Shown here piece after piece: positions 56,249 to 64,000 of a stretch of 64,000 nt of DNA (position 1 is the stretch's first letter; every line of letters starts with the position of its first letter). A program made the position numbers and the translations under genes. Location: positions 165,890 to 229,889 of the forward strand of contig NZ_JASDCU010000005.1 in NCBI RefSeq assembly GCF_030407765.1. Direction: 5' to 3'. This stretch comes from Microbacterium sp. APC 3901. Its GTDB lineage: Bacteria; Actinomycetota; Actinomycetes; Actinomycetales; Microbacteriaceae. The notes beneath the pieces were generated by a model. The model was not told the DNA's origin, made no database searches, and saw only the letters and a program-made list of their open reading frames with translations.

Positions 56249-58722
56249 ATCGAGGAGTAGGCGACGATGCCGCGGCGCACGCCGTCGAGAGCGACGCGGG
56301 CGTTTCGCGCCAGTGTCCCGTCTTCCGCGACGATCGAGAGCTGGTCGAGCAGGTCGATCGTCTGCTTCGCCCAGCGCACGAAGTCGCCCGCGGCCATGTC
56401 TGCGTCGATCAGCACCCGATCGAGCATCCCACCGCGTGCCCAGGAGTGCATCGCTCCGGCGAGACCGGCTGCCAAGGGTTCGGACCCCGGGAGATGGTGG
56501 TCCTTCTCCAGATCATCGAGCTCGGCCCACAGCGTGGTGGTCTTCTCGTATGCCGCACGGAAGGCGCCTCTCGGCAGATCGCGTTCGCCTGAGTTCGCCT
56601 CGTCACGGCGCGGTTCGTAGACAAGACAGCAGGCCATCGCGGCGAGCGACGGCGCATCCAGGCCGTTCCAGAGGCCCTGGCGCAGCGACTCGGCAACCAG
56701 CAGGTCGCGCTCACCGTAGATCCGCCGCATCGTGCGGCCGGCCTCGGTGAGGGTGGTCTCGTCCTGGTCGTCTCGGCGGATGTAGTCGAGCGTCTCGAGC
56801 ACCTCGACGACCCGGTCGAACACGCGAGCCACCGTGCCGGTCCTCGTCTCGATCTGACGACGGATGCGGTCGTTCTGCCTCTTGAGCTTCCAGTACCGCT
56901 CCGCCCAGCGGGCATGGGCCTCACGATCGGGACAGCGATGGCAGCCGTGGCGCTGCATGCGGGTGCGCAGGCTCTGGATCTGCTTCATGCGCTTGTCTCG
57001 CGATGCCCGGGGCGCGTTCGAGTCCTGGCGGTTCTTCTTCTCGAGGTCGCTGAGCTCTCGACGGATCGAGGCGTAGTCGAGGAAGTCCCCGTGGTCGCAG
57101 ACCATCGCTGCCTTGTAGCCCTCGAGAGACTCCTCGGCCTCGCGCACCTGCCGGGCGAGGCCGACCACCGCGCGATCGGCCTGGAACTGAGCGAATGACG
57201 ACTCGAGCACCTCGCGCGCCCGCTGTTTGCCGAACAGGTCGATCAGATTGACGGCCATGTTGTACGTGGGCCGGAAGCTGGAGTTGAGCGGATACGTGCG
57301 TCGAGACGCGAGCGCGGCGACAGCCTGCGGATCCATCCCCTCGGTCCACTGCACCACGGCGTGGCCCTCGACGTCGATCCCGCGTCGTCCTGCTCGTCCG
57401 GTGAGCTGGGTGTACTCCCCCGAGGTGATCGCCACGCGGGCCTCACCGTTGAACTTCTCCATCTTCTCGAGCACGACCGTGCGCGCCGGCATGTTGATGC
57501 CGAGCGCCAAGGTCTCGGTCGCGAACACGACTTTCACGAGCTTGCGCTTGTAGAGCTCCTCGACGACCTCCTTGAAAGCGGGCAGGAGACCGGCGTGATG
57601 GGCGGCCACGCCGCGTTCGAGGTTCTCCAGCCACTCCCAGTACCCGAGAACACCGAGATCCTCGTCCTGCAGGGTCCGGGTTCTGTCTTCGACGATCGCG
57701 CGGATCTCGGCGCGTTCCTCGGTCGAGGTCAGGCGGACACCCGACCTGCGTACCTGTTGCACCGCGGCGTCACAGCCGACCCTGCTGAAGATGAAGAAGA
57801 TCGCCGGCAGCAGATTCGCCTGTTCGAGCAGCCGCACCACGTCGGGGCGATCCATGCGCTCGATCCTGTGCACGTTCGCCGAGCGCACGGCACGGCGTCC
57901 TCCACGAGGCGGGCGCTGCGCCTGTCGTCCCGCGTGACGGTTGCTGCGGTACGACTGCGCCTCGCGGTTGTTGTCGTAGTTGGAACCGGTGGAGGAGCGG
58001 ATTCGCATCAGCTCCTGGTTCACCAGCGCCGTGGCGATCCCCGCGCGGTCGTCGAAGAGCGGGAGCAGATCGTCGCGCACGAGCACGTGCTGCTCGAGCG
58101 GCACCGGGCGGATCTCCGAGACGATCACCTCGGTGTCGCCACGCACCGTGTCGAGCCAGTCGCCGAATTCCTCGGCGTTCGACACCGTGGCGCTCAACGA
58201 GACCAGACGCACCTGCTGCGGCAGGTGGATGATGACCTCTTCCCACACGGCACCGCGGAAGCGGTCGGCGAGATAGTGCACCTCGTCCATCACCACGTAG
58301 CGGAGATCGCGCAGAGCCGCGGAGTCGGCGTAGATCATGTTGCGCAGCACCTCGGTCGTCATGACGACTATCCGGGCGTTGCCGTTGATGTTCGTGTCAC
58401 CGGTGAGCAGCCCCACGTCGTCCGCGCCGTAGACGTCGACCAGCTCGCGGAACTTCTGATTCGAGAGAGCCTTCATCGGTGTCGTGTAGAAGGCCTTGTC
58501 ACGTGGCGTCTGCATCGCGAGGTGGATCGCGAACTCTCCGACGATCGTCTTGCCGGCTCCGGTCGGGGCAGCGACCAGCACGCTGTTCCCGTCTTCGAGG
58601 GCGTGGCACCCCTCGATCTGGAACGGGTCGAGGGCGAACTTCTGGCTCGCGGCGAAGGCGACCGTCGCCGGATGGCCCGCGGCTTCGCGAGCGGCGGCGT
58701 ATCGTTCGGCCGGGGAGCTCAT
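56245..58722 (-). CDS. helY: DEAD/DEAH-box RNA helicase, HelY/Ski2-like
   Basis: 825 residues. Superfamily 2 motifs: APTGAGKT (I), VVMDEVHYLAD (II, DEVH), SATVSN (III), and GEYTQLTGRAGRRG (VI). The C-terminal half is the HelY/Mtr4-like helical region, including paired CxxC-like HGCHRCPD. Translated with tatC (ATGA overlap). The frame runs far upstream through tatC and so is not a start guide. Confidence 0.92.
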   Translation of the reverse strand: MSSPAERYAAAREAAGHPATVAFAASQKFALDPFQIEGCHALEDGNSVLVAAPTGAGKTIVGEFAIHLAMQTPRDKAFYTTPMKALSNQKFRELVDVYGADDVGLLTGDTNINGNARIVVMTTEVLRNMIYADSAALRDLRYVVMDEVHYLADRFRGAVWEEVIIHLPQQVRLVSLSATVSNAEEFGDWLDTVRGDTEVIVSEIRPVPLEQHVLVRDDLLPLFDDRAGIATALVNQELMRIRSSTGSNYDNNREAQSYRSNRHAGRQAQRPPRGGRRAVRSANVHRIERMDRPDVVRLLEQANLLPAIFFIFSRVGCDAAVQQVRRSGVRLTSTEERAEIRAIVEDRTRTLQDEDLGVLGYWEWLENLERGVAAHHAGLLPAFKEVVEELYKRKLVKVVFATETLALGINMPARTVVLEKMEKFNGEARVAITSGEYTQLTGRAGRRGIDVEGHAVVQWTEGMDPQAVAALASRRTYPLNSSFRPTYNMAVNLIDLFGKQRAREVLESSFAQFQADRAVVGLARQVREAEESLEGYKAAMVCDHGDFLDYASIRRELSDLEKKNRQDSNAPRASRDKRMKQIQSLRTRMQRHGCHRCPDREAHARWAERYWKLKRQNDRIRRQIETRTGTVARVFDRVVEVLETLDYIRRDDQDETTLTEAGRTMRRIYGERDLLVAESLRQGLWNGLDAPSLAAMACCLVYEPRRDEANSGERDLPRGAFRAAYEKTTTLWAELDDLEKDHHLPGSEPLAAGLAGAMHSWARGGMLDRVLIDADMAAGDFVRWAKQTIDLLDQLSIVAEDGTLARNARVALDGVRRGIVAYSSM

Positions 58723-59528
58723 GCGCTCAGGGGTTCGATGCCCGCGGCCGCATCGGCCTTGCGCTTGCGCCGATCGAACAGCATCGAGATCAAGGTCGCC
58801 GCGAAATAGAGAACGATCATCGATCCCATCAGCAGCAGCATCGAGAAGACATCGGCGGGAGGCGTGGTGACGGCGGCGAAGATCGTGCACACGAGAATGG
58901 CAACGCGCCATCCCTTGAGGATCTCCTTGCCCGAGACGATCCCCGCGAGGTTGAGTGCGACGAGGAAGACGGGGAGCACGAAGGCGATGCCGAGCACCAG
59001 CAGGAACTTGAAGACGAAGTCGTAGTACGTGGCGTAGTCGAAGAACTGTGCCATGCCGGTCGGGACGAACGAGGCCATGATCTCGATGACGTGCGGCAGC
59101 ACGAAGAATGCGACGGTGCATCCCCCGAAGAACAGCGGGATGGCTGCCCCCAGGAACCCCCAGGTGTACTGGGTCTCCTTCTTCGTGAGCCCCGGCATCA
59201 CGAACGCCCAGGCCTGCCAGAGCCACACCGGCGCGGAGATGAGCAGCCCGATCGCGAAGGCGATGCGCATGCGCAGATCGAATCCGCTTGTCACGGTCGT
59301 GAAGTTGAGTCCGACGTACTCGCGGCCCTCTTCTTCGGCGATGGCGGCGATCGGAATCGACAGGAGGTCGATGACGGGTCCCGTGATGATGAACGCGATG
59401 ATCATGCCGACCACGAGCGCGCCGGCGGCGATGAACAGGCGCCGACGAAGCTCGATCAGATGCGCGCCGAGAGACATCCGCCTGTCGCGACCGGGTGTCA
59501 CCTGGTCGGCGGAATCGAGAGCGGACAA
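58719..59528 (-). CDS. tatC: Sec-independent translocase TatC
   Basis: 269 residues, six predicted helices. The signature is SLGAHLIELRRRLFIAAGALVVG near the N-terminus, FVMPGLTKKE, and FVLPVFLVALNLAGIV. With TatA it exports folded proteins with twin-arginine signals. The TTG at 59528 is used; an ATG at 59477 would give a shorter N-terminus and is also plausible. 4 bases after tatA. Confidence 0.95.
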   Translation of the reverse strand: MSALDSADQVTPGRDRRMSLGAHLIELRRRLFIAAGALVVGMIIAFIITGPVIDLLSIPIAAIAEEEGREYVGLNFTTVTSGFDLRMRIAFAIGLLISAPVWLWQAWAFVMPGLTKKETQYTWGFLGAAIPLFFGGCTVAFFVLPHVIEIMASFVPTGMAQFFDYATYYDFVFKFLLVLGIAFVLPVFLVALNLAGIVSGKEILKGWRVAILVCTIFAAVTTPPADVFSMLLLMGSMIVLYFAATLISMLFDRRKRKADAAAGIEPLSA

Positions 59529-59532
59529 CGAA

Positions 59533-59790
59533 CTATGCGGATCGAGGTGGCTGACCCGGATCCGTGTCGCGAGCCGTCACCGTGGTGTCCGCGACCGAGG
59601 GCGCGGGTGTCGGGGATGCCGGATCCGCGGCGTCAGTCGCGTCCTCGTTCTTCATCGCCTTCATCTCGCCCTTGAACACACGGGCGGACTGTCCGAGGCT
59701 CTTCGCCAGCGCGGGCAGCTTCGCCGCACCGAAGAGCAGCAGGATGACGGCGAGGATGATCAGCAGATGTGGCCAACCGAAAGCGCCCAT
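59533..59790 (-). CDS. tatA: Sec-independent translocase TatA
   Basis: 85 residues: a membrane helix (HLLIILAVILLLFG), the conserved hinge FGAAKLPALAKSLGQSARVFK and amphipathic helix, then a Pro/Thr-rich tail. Same transcription unit as tatC and helY. Confidence 0.94.
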   Translation of the reverse strand: MGAFGWPHLLIILAVILLLFGAAKLPALAKSLGQSARVFKGEMKAMKNEDATDAADPASPTPAPSVADTTVTARDTDPGQPPRSA

Positions 59791-59817
59791 GATTCTCCTT
59801 CGTCGTTTAGTAGCAGT

Positions 59818-60807
59818 CTAACCGGCGTTGTCGTCGTCTGGTCGGCGATACAGCGCGAGTCCTGCGGCGGCCCACTCGCGTGCAGCGGTCCGGGCGATGC
59901 CCGGGTCCACGACTTCGAGCGCTCCGCCGAACTTCGCCGCCAGTCGTTTCACTCCTCGGGGGTCGGCCAGATGCAGCCGTACGGTGACGATCCCGTCGCT
60001 GACCTCGGCGTTGTCCGCGGTGAGGAAATCCCCGAGAAGTGGCGCCATCCGCTCGGGCACGCGTACTCGCACCTCGCCCTCGTGCTCGACCGCGGTGAAC
60101 GCCTCCGGCACGTGGTCGCCCGCGTGGGTGATCGGAATGTCGGTCAGGCGCGCATCGCTCACCCGATCGAGATGGAACGTCCGCATCGCCTGTCGCATAT
60201 GGCACCACCCCTGCAGATACCACTGCGCGTTGGTGATCAGCACCTGCACCGGGTCCACGGTGCGCGTGGTCGGAGCGGCATCGGGCGCCTGATAGGTGAA
60301 CGACACGGCGACACCGCGCTGCACACCCCGCGACACGACCTGGCGCACCTCGTCGACGGCGCTCGGAGCGACGACGACCTCGGCAGGCGAATCCGCCGCG
60401 CCGCGGGAGAGCTTCGAGATGAGACCGCTGACGAGTCCCGAGTCGGAGACCGCCGGCACGGCGGCGACCATCTGCAGACCGGCGAGCAGCGCTGCGGCCT
60501 CGCGGGCGGTGAAGCGCGGAACCCGCCGTAGGGCGACATCGTTGGTGATCTCGATGACGTCCTCTTCGTCGAGGAGGTCCCAGTTGATGTCGAACATCTC
60601 CTGCGGCTGCTGCCAGAAGCCGGAGTCGCCCGGCAGGCCGATCACCGTGAGCTTCTCGACCATCTGACGCATCTCGGTCGGAGTGACCCCGAACTCCGCG
60701 GACGCCTCAGCGAGAGACACCTGGCCGTGCTCGAGAAGGTAGGGCACGAGCGTCAGGTAGACGCGCACGCGGTCGGCGGCGAGGAGCGGCTTCACCTGGG
60801 CGCTCAT
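59818..60807 (-). CDS. pafC: WYL-domain regulator PafC
   Basis: 329 residues: an N-terminal winged helix, the WCX/WYL domain with WYLQGWCHMRQAMRTFHLDRV (WYL in full) and the C-terminal WCX extension. With PafB it forms a ssDNA-responsive activator of the mycobacterial-type LexA-independent DNA damage response. ATGA overlap with pafB. Confidence 0.9.
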   Translation of the reverse strand: MSAQVKPLLAADRVRVYLTLVPYLLEHGQVSLAEASAEFGVTPTEMRQMVEKLTVIGLPGDSGFWQQPQEMFDINWDLLDEEDVIEITNDVALRRVPRFTAREAAALLAGLQMVAAVPAVSDSGLVSGLISKLSRGAADSPAEVVVAPSAVDEVRQVVSRGVQRGVAVSFTYQAPDAAPTTRTVDPVQVLITNAQWYLQGWCHMRQAMRTFHLDRVSDARLTDIPITHAGDHVPEAFTAVEHEGEVRVRVPERMAPLLGDFLTADNAEVSDGIVTVRLHLADPRGVKRLAAKFGGALEVVDPGIARTAAREWAAAGLALYRRPDDDNAG

Positions 60808-61799
60808 CGCGACTCCCCTGTCTCCGCGTTGGTCTCGACGACGGCGGTCAAGCGTTCGACGACGGCGGAGCGGAGCGCGACAGGTTCGACCACGCGCACC
60901 TCGGGGCCGTACGAGGCCAGTTCGTCGGCGAAGATGTGCAGGTCGACGAACGGGACGAGAATCCCCTGCGTCGCCGCCGGCGTCGCGCGGCGGCCCAGAC
61001 GCAGCGACGCTTCGGTGCCGGGGGTGACCTCGAGCAGCGCGGAGTTCTGCGCGGCGACGCGCTCGAGACCGCTCAGAGCACGCTCGCCCGCTCCCTCGCG
61101 CAGCGCCGGGTCGAAGGACTTCGCAGTGAGCTTCACGTCTCCGACGATTCTGCTGAGCAGGAACATGCGGTCCTCTTCGATGTCCACATCTACCCCGAAG
61201 ACATGCCATCTCGCCTCGTAGTCGACGAGCGCGAGCGGACGGATACTGCGTCGGCGGGGCGCATCCTCTCCCGGCTTGAGATAGTCGAAGACGACGACAC
61301 GGCTCTTCTCGATCGCGTCCTGCAGCTGCGGGAAGGCCGCATCGCGGGCGGTGATCCGTGGCGCGAAGCCGATGATCGGCTCATCGCCGTCGATCCCGAG
61401 AGCCCGGATCTTGCGCACGCCGGCCGTGGCGTCGCCCGACGCGGACTCCGCACTCCACACGCTGCCGGCAAGCTGCAGCACGGCGAGCTCAGCAGCGGTG
61501 AACTCGATGTCGCTGGGCAGATCGTATTCCGCCTGGGGAATGCGATAACGGGCTTCGCGGAGATCATTGGGATCGGCCTGGTCACCGATCGTCTCGACCG
61601 GGACACCGAGCGTGCGGAGCTCGTCCTTGTCGCGCTCGAACATCTTCTCGAGCGCGTCGGAGCGCACACCCGCATCGGCTCGCTGACGATAACCCGAGAC
61701 GTTGTCGAGGATCTGCTGCTTGGTGAGCCCGATCTCCGTGGCCATGAGCGCCACGACGAGATTCGTCAGACGCTCTTCCGCCGGAATACGGGCCGCCAT
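60804..61799 (-). CDS. pafB: WYL-domain regulator PafB
   Basis: 331 residues. N-terminal winged helix (EERLTNLVVALMATEIGLTKQQIL), then a WYL domain with YEARWHVFGVDVDIEEDRMFLLSRI and a C-terminal WCX domain. Partner of PafC. The ATG at 61799 overlaps the stop of the FKBP-like gene by one base (TGATG). Confidence 0.9.
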   Translation of the reverse strand: MAARIPAEERLTNLVVALMATEIGLTKQQILDNVSGYRQRADAGVRSDALEKMFERDKDELRTLGVPVETIGDQADPNDLREARYRIPQAEYDLPSDIEFTAAELAVLQLAGSVWSAESASGDATAGVRKIRALGIDGDEPIIGFAPRITARDAAFPQLQDAIEKSRVVVFDYLKPGEDAPRRRSIRPLALVDYEARWHVFGVDVDIEEDRMFLLSRIVGDVKLTAKSFDPALREGAGERALSGLERVAAQNSALLEVTPGTEASLRLGRRATPAATQGILVPFVDLHIFADELASYGPEVRVVEPVALRSAVVERLTAVVETNAETGESR

Positions 61800-62716
61800 C
61801 ACTGCTCCGGGACCGGAACGATGCCCAGGATGTCGACGACGATGGCGGTCGCCGGATTTCCGTCGGCCTCCGGCACGACGACGAGGAGCTGCGAACCGAC
61901 CGTCGCACCGACGAGCTCGTTCGCTGCCGGTCCGATGTTGGGCTCAGCACCCCAACTGCTCGATGTGACCGTCTTGTCGTCCCAGCCCACGGCCATGATG
62001 TTGGTCACGACGGTCGAATCCTTCTCGACCTTCGCCCCGTCGCCCTTGATGAGGGTCTCGGTCACGGCCTCCGTCGGTGCATCACTGTCGGGGATGATCA
62101 CCCCTGGGGTGCCGTCGGGAGCGCGAACCACGCTCGGCAGGCCACGGGCGTCGTTGAACTGCGATGCGCCTTCGGCGCGTGCCAGGTAGACATCCTGCAG
62201 ATCGACGATCGCGACGACGTTCTCGTCCTTCGCGAGTCCGAAGGCCTCGACATTGGCCTCACCGAAGTCCTCGGGGGTCAGCACGGCGACGATCCGGCTG
62301 CCGCCGGTGGCGCACTCGAGCACCGTCTCAAGCCCGGCGGACCGCTCTGCCCAGTACGAGATGCTGTGCACCCGGCTCGCATCGCCGTTGAACTCGGACT
62401 CGTAGAGCTTCTCGCCGCTCTCCCCTCCGTAGAAGGCGATGTCGAGCACCATGGGCTGAGAAGTCGAGGTGAGGGTGTTCCCCTCTCCGACGATCACGTC
62501 AGCGAATGACGTGCTGTCGCCCTTCACGGGGCTGTAGACAGTGACGTCGGGAGTTTCGCCCACCTCACCCTCGACGGAGACGGAATCCTTGACGGATGCG
62601 GTCGACGCGGCCTCGCGATCGCACACATCACCGGCGAACGACGGCGCCGAGGCACATCCGGTCAGAGTGAGGACGGCGAGGCTGAGGGTGGCCAGAACGG
62701 CGGACGTTTTACGCAC
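61799..62716 (-). CDS. FKBP-type peptidyl-prolyl isomerase-like lipoprotein
   Basis: 305 residues. Lipobox TLTGC after a basic N-terminus and hydrophobic stretch, so it should be a membrane-anchored lipoprotein processed by Lgt. Two FKBP-like halves; the second (about 190-300) has GTPGVIIPDSDAPTE and ends VVDILGIVPVPEQ. The catalytic pattern is weak, so activity is uncertain. The GTG at 62716 lies seven bases after TAGACT on the minus strand. Confidence 0.8.
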   Translation of the reverse strand: MRKTSAVLATLSLAVLTLTGCASAPSFAGDVCDREAASTASVKDSVSVEGEVGETPDVTVYSPVKGDSTSFADVIVGEGNTLTSTSQPMVLDIAFYGGESGEKLYESEFNGDASRVHSISYWAERSAGLETVLECATGGSRIVAVLTPEDFGEANVEAFGLAKDENVVAIVDLQDVYLARAEGASQFNDARGLPSVVRAPDGTPGVIIPDSDAPTEAVTETLIKGDGAKVEKDSTVVTNIMAVGWDDKTVTSSSWGAEPNIGPAANELVGATVGSQLLVVVPEADGNPATAIVVDILGIVPVPEQ

Positions 62717-62723
62717 GCGTTCC

Positions 62724-62729
62724 AGTCTA
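62724..62729 (-). promoter_or_regulatory. -10 element (TAGACT) for the leaderless FKBP-like gene
   Basis: On the minus strand TAGACT is followed by ggaacgc (seven bases) and the GTG at 62716. It lies within the end of trmI, so the FKBP-pafBC unit has its own promoter. Confidence 0.5.
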
Positions 62730-63746
62730 TTCCGTCGGTGGCTCCGATTCGCGCGAACCGGATGCGAGACGTGCGCCTTCGGCGGCCTTCGCCGCCTCCC
62801 TGGCACGCTTGCGGAGGTTCTTGTCGTTGATCTCCCGATCGCCGACGGCGCCGGGCGTCCACGCGTCGACGTCGGCGTCGCCATAGCTGCTCTTCGACGC
62901 CCTGCGCTTGACCTGGGGAGCCACGGCCCCCGGTGCCAGCCGACGCGCCGTGAGCAGGAATCCGGTGTGCGCGACCATGCGGTGATCGGGCCTAACGGCG
63001 AGTCCTTCGACGTGCCACCCTCGCACCATCGTCTCGGACGCCTCCGGATCGGTGAACAGCCCGGTGCCGCGGATGTACTCGGCGACCCGCGAGAGCTGGG
63101 TGGCCGTCGCGACGTAGCAGAGTACGACGCCGCCGGGGGTGAGCGCGTCGGCGACGACGTCCATGCACTCCCACGGCGCGAGCATGTCGAGCACGACGCG
63201 ATCGACCGTGCCGGCAGGGAACTCGACCGGAAGCGCCTCGGCGAGATCCCCGACCACCACGTTCCAGGTGTCGGGCGTCTCGCCGAAGAAGGTCTCGACG
63301 TTCCCACGTGCGACCTGGGCGAAGTCCTCACGACGCTCGAACGAGACCAGGCGACCGACCGGACCGATGGCGCGGAGCAGCGACAGCGAGAGGGCACCGG
63401 ATCCCACGCCCGCCTCGACGACGACTGCGCCGGGGAAGATGTCGGCCTGCATCACGATCTGCGCCGCATCCTTCGGATACACGATCGCCGCTCCGCGCGG
63501 CATCGACATAGCGAAGTCGCGGAGCAGAGGCCGTAGCGCGAGGTACTCGTGACCGGAGCTGTTGGCGGCCACAGAACCGTCCGGCAGGCCGATCAGGTCG
63601 CGGTGTCGGAGCACTCCCTGATGGGTGTGCAGCTCGCCGTCCTCACGGAGGGTCACGGTGTGCAGGCGGCCCTTCGGCCCGGTCAGCTGCACTCGATCGC
63701 CCTCTCGGAACGGCCCGCTCGGCCGGTGTGAGGTGGTGTCGGTCAT
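62727..63746 (-). CDS. trmI: tRNA (adenine-58-N1)-methyltransferase
   Basis: 339 residues. N-terminal beta-barrel (FREGDRVQLTGPKGRLHTVTL), then the Rossmann methyltransferase domain with VVVEAGVGSGALSLSLLRAIGPVGRLVSFERR (SAM motif I and II) and VDRVVLDMLAPWECMD. Methylates A58 in the T-loop of tRNA. A basic tail of about 50 residues follows. ATGA overlap with the HAD gene upstream. Confidence 0.93.
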   Translation of the reverse strand: MTDTTSHRPSGPFREGDRVQLTGPKGRLHTVTLREDGELHTHQGVLRHRDLIGLPDGSVAANSSGHEYLALRPLLRDFAMSMPRGAAIVYPKDAAQIVMQADIFPGAVVVEAGVGSGALSLSLLRAIGPVGRLVSFERREDFAQVARGNVETFFGETPDTWNVVVGDLAEALPVEFPAGTVDRVVLDMLAPWECMDVVADALTPGGVVLCYVATATQLSRVAEYIRGTGLFTDPEASETMVRGWHVEGLAVRPDHRMVAHTGFLLTARRLAPGAVAPQVKRRASKSSYGDADVDAWTPGAVGDREINDKNLRKRAREAAKAAEGARLASGSRESEPPTE

Positions 63747-64000
63747 CGGGTGACTCCCGTCATGGAGGTCTTGCGATCGAAGAGTTCGATCAGATCGGCG
63801 GCCGTGCGGCCCTCGAGGCTGGGCCAGAGTTCGTGTGCCCCGACATCGTCGAGGGAGACGATGTGCGGCACCCCGAGAGCGACGGCGCCGGCCGCGATGC
63901 CCGCGCGAAGCCCTGTCGGCGAGTCCTCGATCACGACGGCGTCGGCGATGTCGATATCGAGCAGCGACGCTGCGTGCAGGTACGGCTCGGGGTGGGGTTT
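63743..64000 (-). CDS. HAD-family hydrolase, 5'-truncated
   Basis: The C-terminal 85 residues of a beta-phosphoglucomutase-like HAD hydrolase: KPHPEPYLHAASLLDIDIADAVV contains the Lys motif and IEDSPTGLRAGIAAGAVALG the acidic motif. The beginning lies beyond the window edge. The substrate cannot be told from this part. Confidence 0.88.
   Translation of the reverse strand, partial: KPHPEPYLHAASLLDIDIADAVVIEDSPTGLRAGIAAGAVALGVPHIVSLDDVGAHELWPSLEGRTAADLIELFDRKTSMTGVTR

Overview
The window is chromosomal DNA from a high-GC actinobacterium, most likely Microbacterium or a close Microbacteriaceae relative. The evidence is the codon use, RbpA, PafB/PafC, HelY, a PdtaR-type ANTAR regulator, the his/trp/lgt/gltBD/pyk gene order, and many start codons placed 6-7 bases after a TANNNT -10 element (leaderless transcripts). 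No rRNA, CRISPR array, insertion sequence or prophage was seen. There is one tRNA, tRNA-Leu(CAA).

Bases 1-15,300 are a dense core-metabolism block on the + strand: rpe (cut by the window edge), hisE, hisG, hisF, hisI, a Trp-operon membrane protein, a small membrane protein, trpC, trpB, trpA, lgt, gltB, gltD and pyk, closed by a clear hairpin. trpE, which I would expect between hisI and the membrane protein, is not there. Bases 15,400-32,200 are a looser mix: two alpha/beta hydrolases, an orphan ORF, tRNA-Leu, pdtaR, acetyltransferases, a thioesterase, polA, a DUF885 peptidase-like protein, a luciferase-like oxidoreductase, two MFS transporters, an SGNH hydrolase, a formylglycine-enzyme-like protein lacking the catalytic cysteines, and an ArsR/SRPBCC pair followed by a frameshifted acetyltransferase.

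Bases 32,260-46,710 are the most interesting part. This is a DosR/DevR-type hypoxia or dormancy island: a TM2 protein, a BON protein, three universal stress proteins, two PPOX-fold flavin-binding proteins, phosphoketolase, a DosS-like GAF-GAF histidine kinase that keeps the haem-ligand motif, two DevR-like regulators, a 39-residue ORF, a flavodoxin, a beta-CASP MBL-fold nuclease and a zinc alcohol dehydrogenase. Ten copies of a 14-15 bp near-palindrome, about GGGACCTTCGRCCCT and the same length and layout as the mycobacterial DosR box, lie upstream of nearly every transcription unit here. I read the island as a self-contained sensor, regulators and target genes. The likely output is energy survival under low oxygen: acetyl-phosphate from phosphoketolase, redox balancing by flavodoxin and alcohol dehydrogenase, and protection by stress proteins.

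Bases 46,840-64,000 return to ordinary genes: a methyltransferase, a short UvrA-like ATPase, a collapsed AraC/VOC remnant, an HdeD-like protein, an SDR protein, an NfeD/SPFH pair, a glycerophosphodiesterase, rbpA, then a minus-strand series of lnt, helY, tatC, tatA, pafC, pafB, an FKBP-like lipoprotein, trmI and a HAD hydrolase cut by the window edge.
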